DNA of 16,430 bases from Gracilaria caudata. Lineage: Eukaryota; Rhodophyta; Florideophyceae; Gracilariales; Gracilariaceae. The translations under genes and the position numbers were made by a program. The first letter of the stretch is position 1. Each line of letters begins with the position of its first letter. The stretch spans positions 1 to 16,430 of the forward strand of contig JASCIV010000570.1 of assembly GCA_030374735.1 (NCBI GenBank), given 5' to 3'. Shown one piece after another: positions 15,461 through 16,430 of this stretch. The notes below the pieces were generated by a model. The model made no database searches and was not told the DNA's origin. It saw only the letters and a list, made by a program, of their open reading frames with translations.

Positions 15461-16430
15461 ATGAACACGTACAGCATTTCTCCCAATCTTGTTCGAATAG
15501 CTGTCGACGAACAACTATGCGACCAATTTACGGACCTCGATGCACGTCTGGCATGGCGTCCTCTTACAACCAATCTGGAATCTTGCGAAGATCCCCCGTA
15601 TCTCTATTTCTGTATCAACCTTGTTCAACACAGAAGCTCACCCACTTATGCTGGCTTCCCTTCCGGTGCCCCTTTCATGCTCACGCGCGAAAAGGACATG
15701 AAGAAACGTGCATTTTTTCTTCGACACTGGGTAAGAATGGAACCGGTTGAAGCCCATAAAGATCTCCCACTGGTTTCGTTGGAGCATATGGCTGTTGCAG
15801 TGCGCAACAGAAGACTTCTTGTTCGAGTGGATATCGACCGACCTTTTGACACCTCTGACGCCTTCCGGTCTGCTCCGTTTGCCACCTATATGTACCAAGT
15901 CGCGCACGTTGACGCCTTCATTGACGGTTTACCGAATGTGCGATTTGCTTTTGCGATAGAGAGAACTATTACGAGCGAGGAACGCGAGATTGTGGGCAAC
16001 ATGGCCCATTCCGTTCCATCGAAAGGGATGAAGACCAAGCCCGTATCAGCTCCGCAACTTTCGGTGAAATCCAACCCCTACATGCCTCATCCCACAACAA
16101 TACCAAGGCCAGCTCGTCCGTTGGTAACGCAACCAAAAATGTTGCAGGTGCCCCAGCCAGTTCCTGCCCCACCTATGCAGCAAACAGTGGTTCCTCAACG
16201 GAACCCTCCAGCTGCAGCACGCCCGACGCAGATTATATATCAGAATCCGTATCAGTTCACTTCCACACGCTCCATTCACCCACAAATTGTACAGAAGCCG
16301 TCCCCACGAGCAATGCATATAGGTCCGCAAATAACAAAACCTGCTCCACGGATACAAAGCCGAAGCTTGCTGGCTCATTCTATGATTCCTACTGCGCCGA
16401 GTCCGCCTCCACAAGTGGATACGGCGAACA
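15461..16430 (+). CDS. Hypothetical protein with Pro-rich tail, 5' part only (323 codons in window)
   Basis: I do not recognise this protein. The frame is open without a stop from 15149 to the window end, so the gene continues beyond the edge. The ATG at 15461 (A at -3) is preferred; an earlier in-frame ATG at 15182 (G at -3, G at +4) would add 93 residues that are Cys/Ser/Val-rich and look like chance translation of leader. Residues 1-180 are probably folded, with mixed hydrophobic and charged sequence, including a Thr-Arg-Glu-Lys-Asp patch (75-79) and a His-Trp-Val-Arg patch (89-92). Residues about 185-320 are Pro-rich (also Gln, Ala, Val, Lys) and probably disordered, a layout common in transcription or RNA-processing factors, but no domain confirms that. 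There is no signal peptide or membrane segment. It is divergent from the helicase gene. Confidence 0.75.
   Translation, partial: MNTYSISPNLVRIAVDEQLCDQFTDLDARLAWRPLTTNLESCEDPPYLYFCINLVQHRSSPTYAGFPSGAPFMLTREKDMKKRAFFLRHWVRMEPVEAHKDLPLVSLEHMAVAVRNRRLLVRVDIDRPFDTSDAFRSAPFATYMYQVAHVDAFIDGLPNVRFAFAIERTITSEEREIVGNMAHSVPSKGMKTKPVSAPQLSVKSNPYMPHPTTIPRPARPLVTQPKMLQVPQPVPAPPMQQTVVPQRNPPAAARPTQIIYQNPYQFTSTRSIHPQIVQKPSPRAMHIGPQITKPAPRIQSRSLLAHSMIPTAPSPPPQVDTAN

Noticed and set aside
1..16430. Mobile elements, CRISPR arrays, viral genes or toxin systems
   Set aside because: No transposase, reverse transcriptase, integrase, terminal repeats or spaced direct-repeat array seen on either strand.

Overview
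The window looks like nuclear DNA of a compact, intron-poor eukaryote. All seven genes I accept are single uninterrupted reading frames, closely packed in mixed orientation with no operon logic. Several have eukaryote-only identities: a Dbp9/DDX56 nucleolar helicase, a CLC channel with paired CBS domains, and an MPDU1-type PQ-loop protein. One N-terminus (Met-Ala-Phe-Val, Arg/Ala/Ser-rich, no acidic residue for about 100 positions) looks like a plastid transit peptide with the N-terminal Phe typical of red algae and glaucophytes. A unicellular red alga is my best guess (inference, moderate to low confidence).

Layout. (1) 38-1774 (+): unrecognised 578-residue protein. (2) 1775-3384: gene-free, with long T runs and a very GC-rich leader holding a CCAAT/TATA-like pair. 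(3) 3385-4254 (+): unrecognised 289-residue protein with an 8-His run; part of it appears to be a diverged relative of part of gene 1. (4) 4255-6844: 2.6 kb with no convincing gene, but with several strong inverted repeats and one weak small basic ORF. (5) 6845-9886 (+): CLC-family anion channel lacking all three residues usually tied to gating or proton coupling. (6) 10280-11179 (-): PP2C phosphatase, convergent with the CLC gene. (7) 11522-12358 (+): MPDU1/PQ-loop membrane protein, divergent from the PP2C gene across a 342-bp GC-rich shared promoter region. (8) 12638-14875 (-): Dbp9/DDX56 RNA helicase, convergent with the MPDU1-like gene. (9) From 15461 (or 15182) to the window edge (+): 5' part of an unrecognised gene with a Pro-rich tail, divergent from the helicase.

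The genes do not form one pathway. The recognised ones are housekeeping functions: anion transport, protein dephosphorylation, a dolichol-sugar or plastid PQ-loop role, and 60S ribosome assembly. The most unusual points are the channel's substituted pore residues, the apparently plastid-targeted MPDU1-like protein, the two adjacent diverged relatives, and the structured gene-free block.
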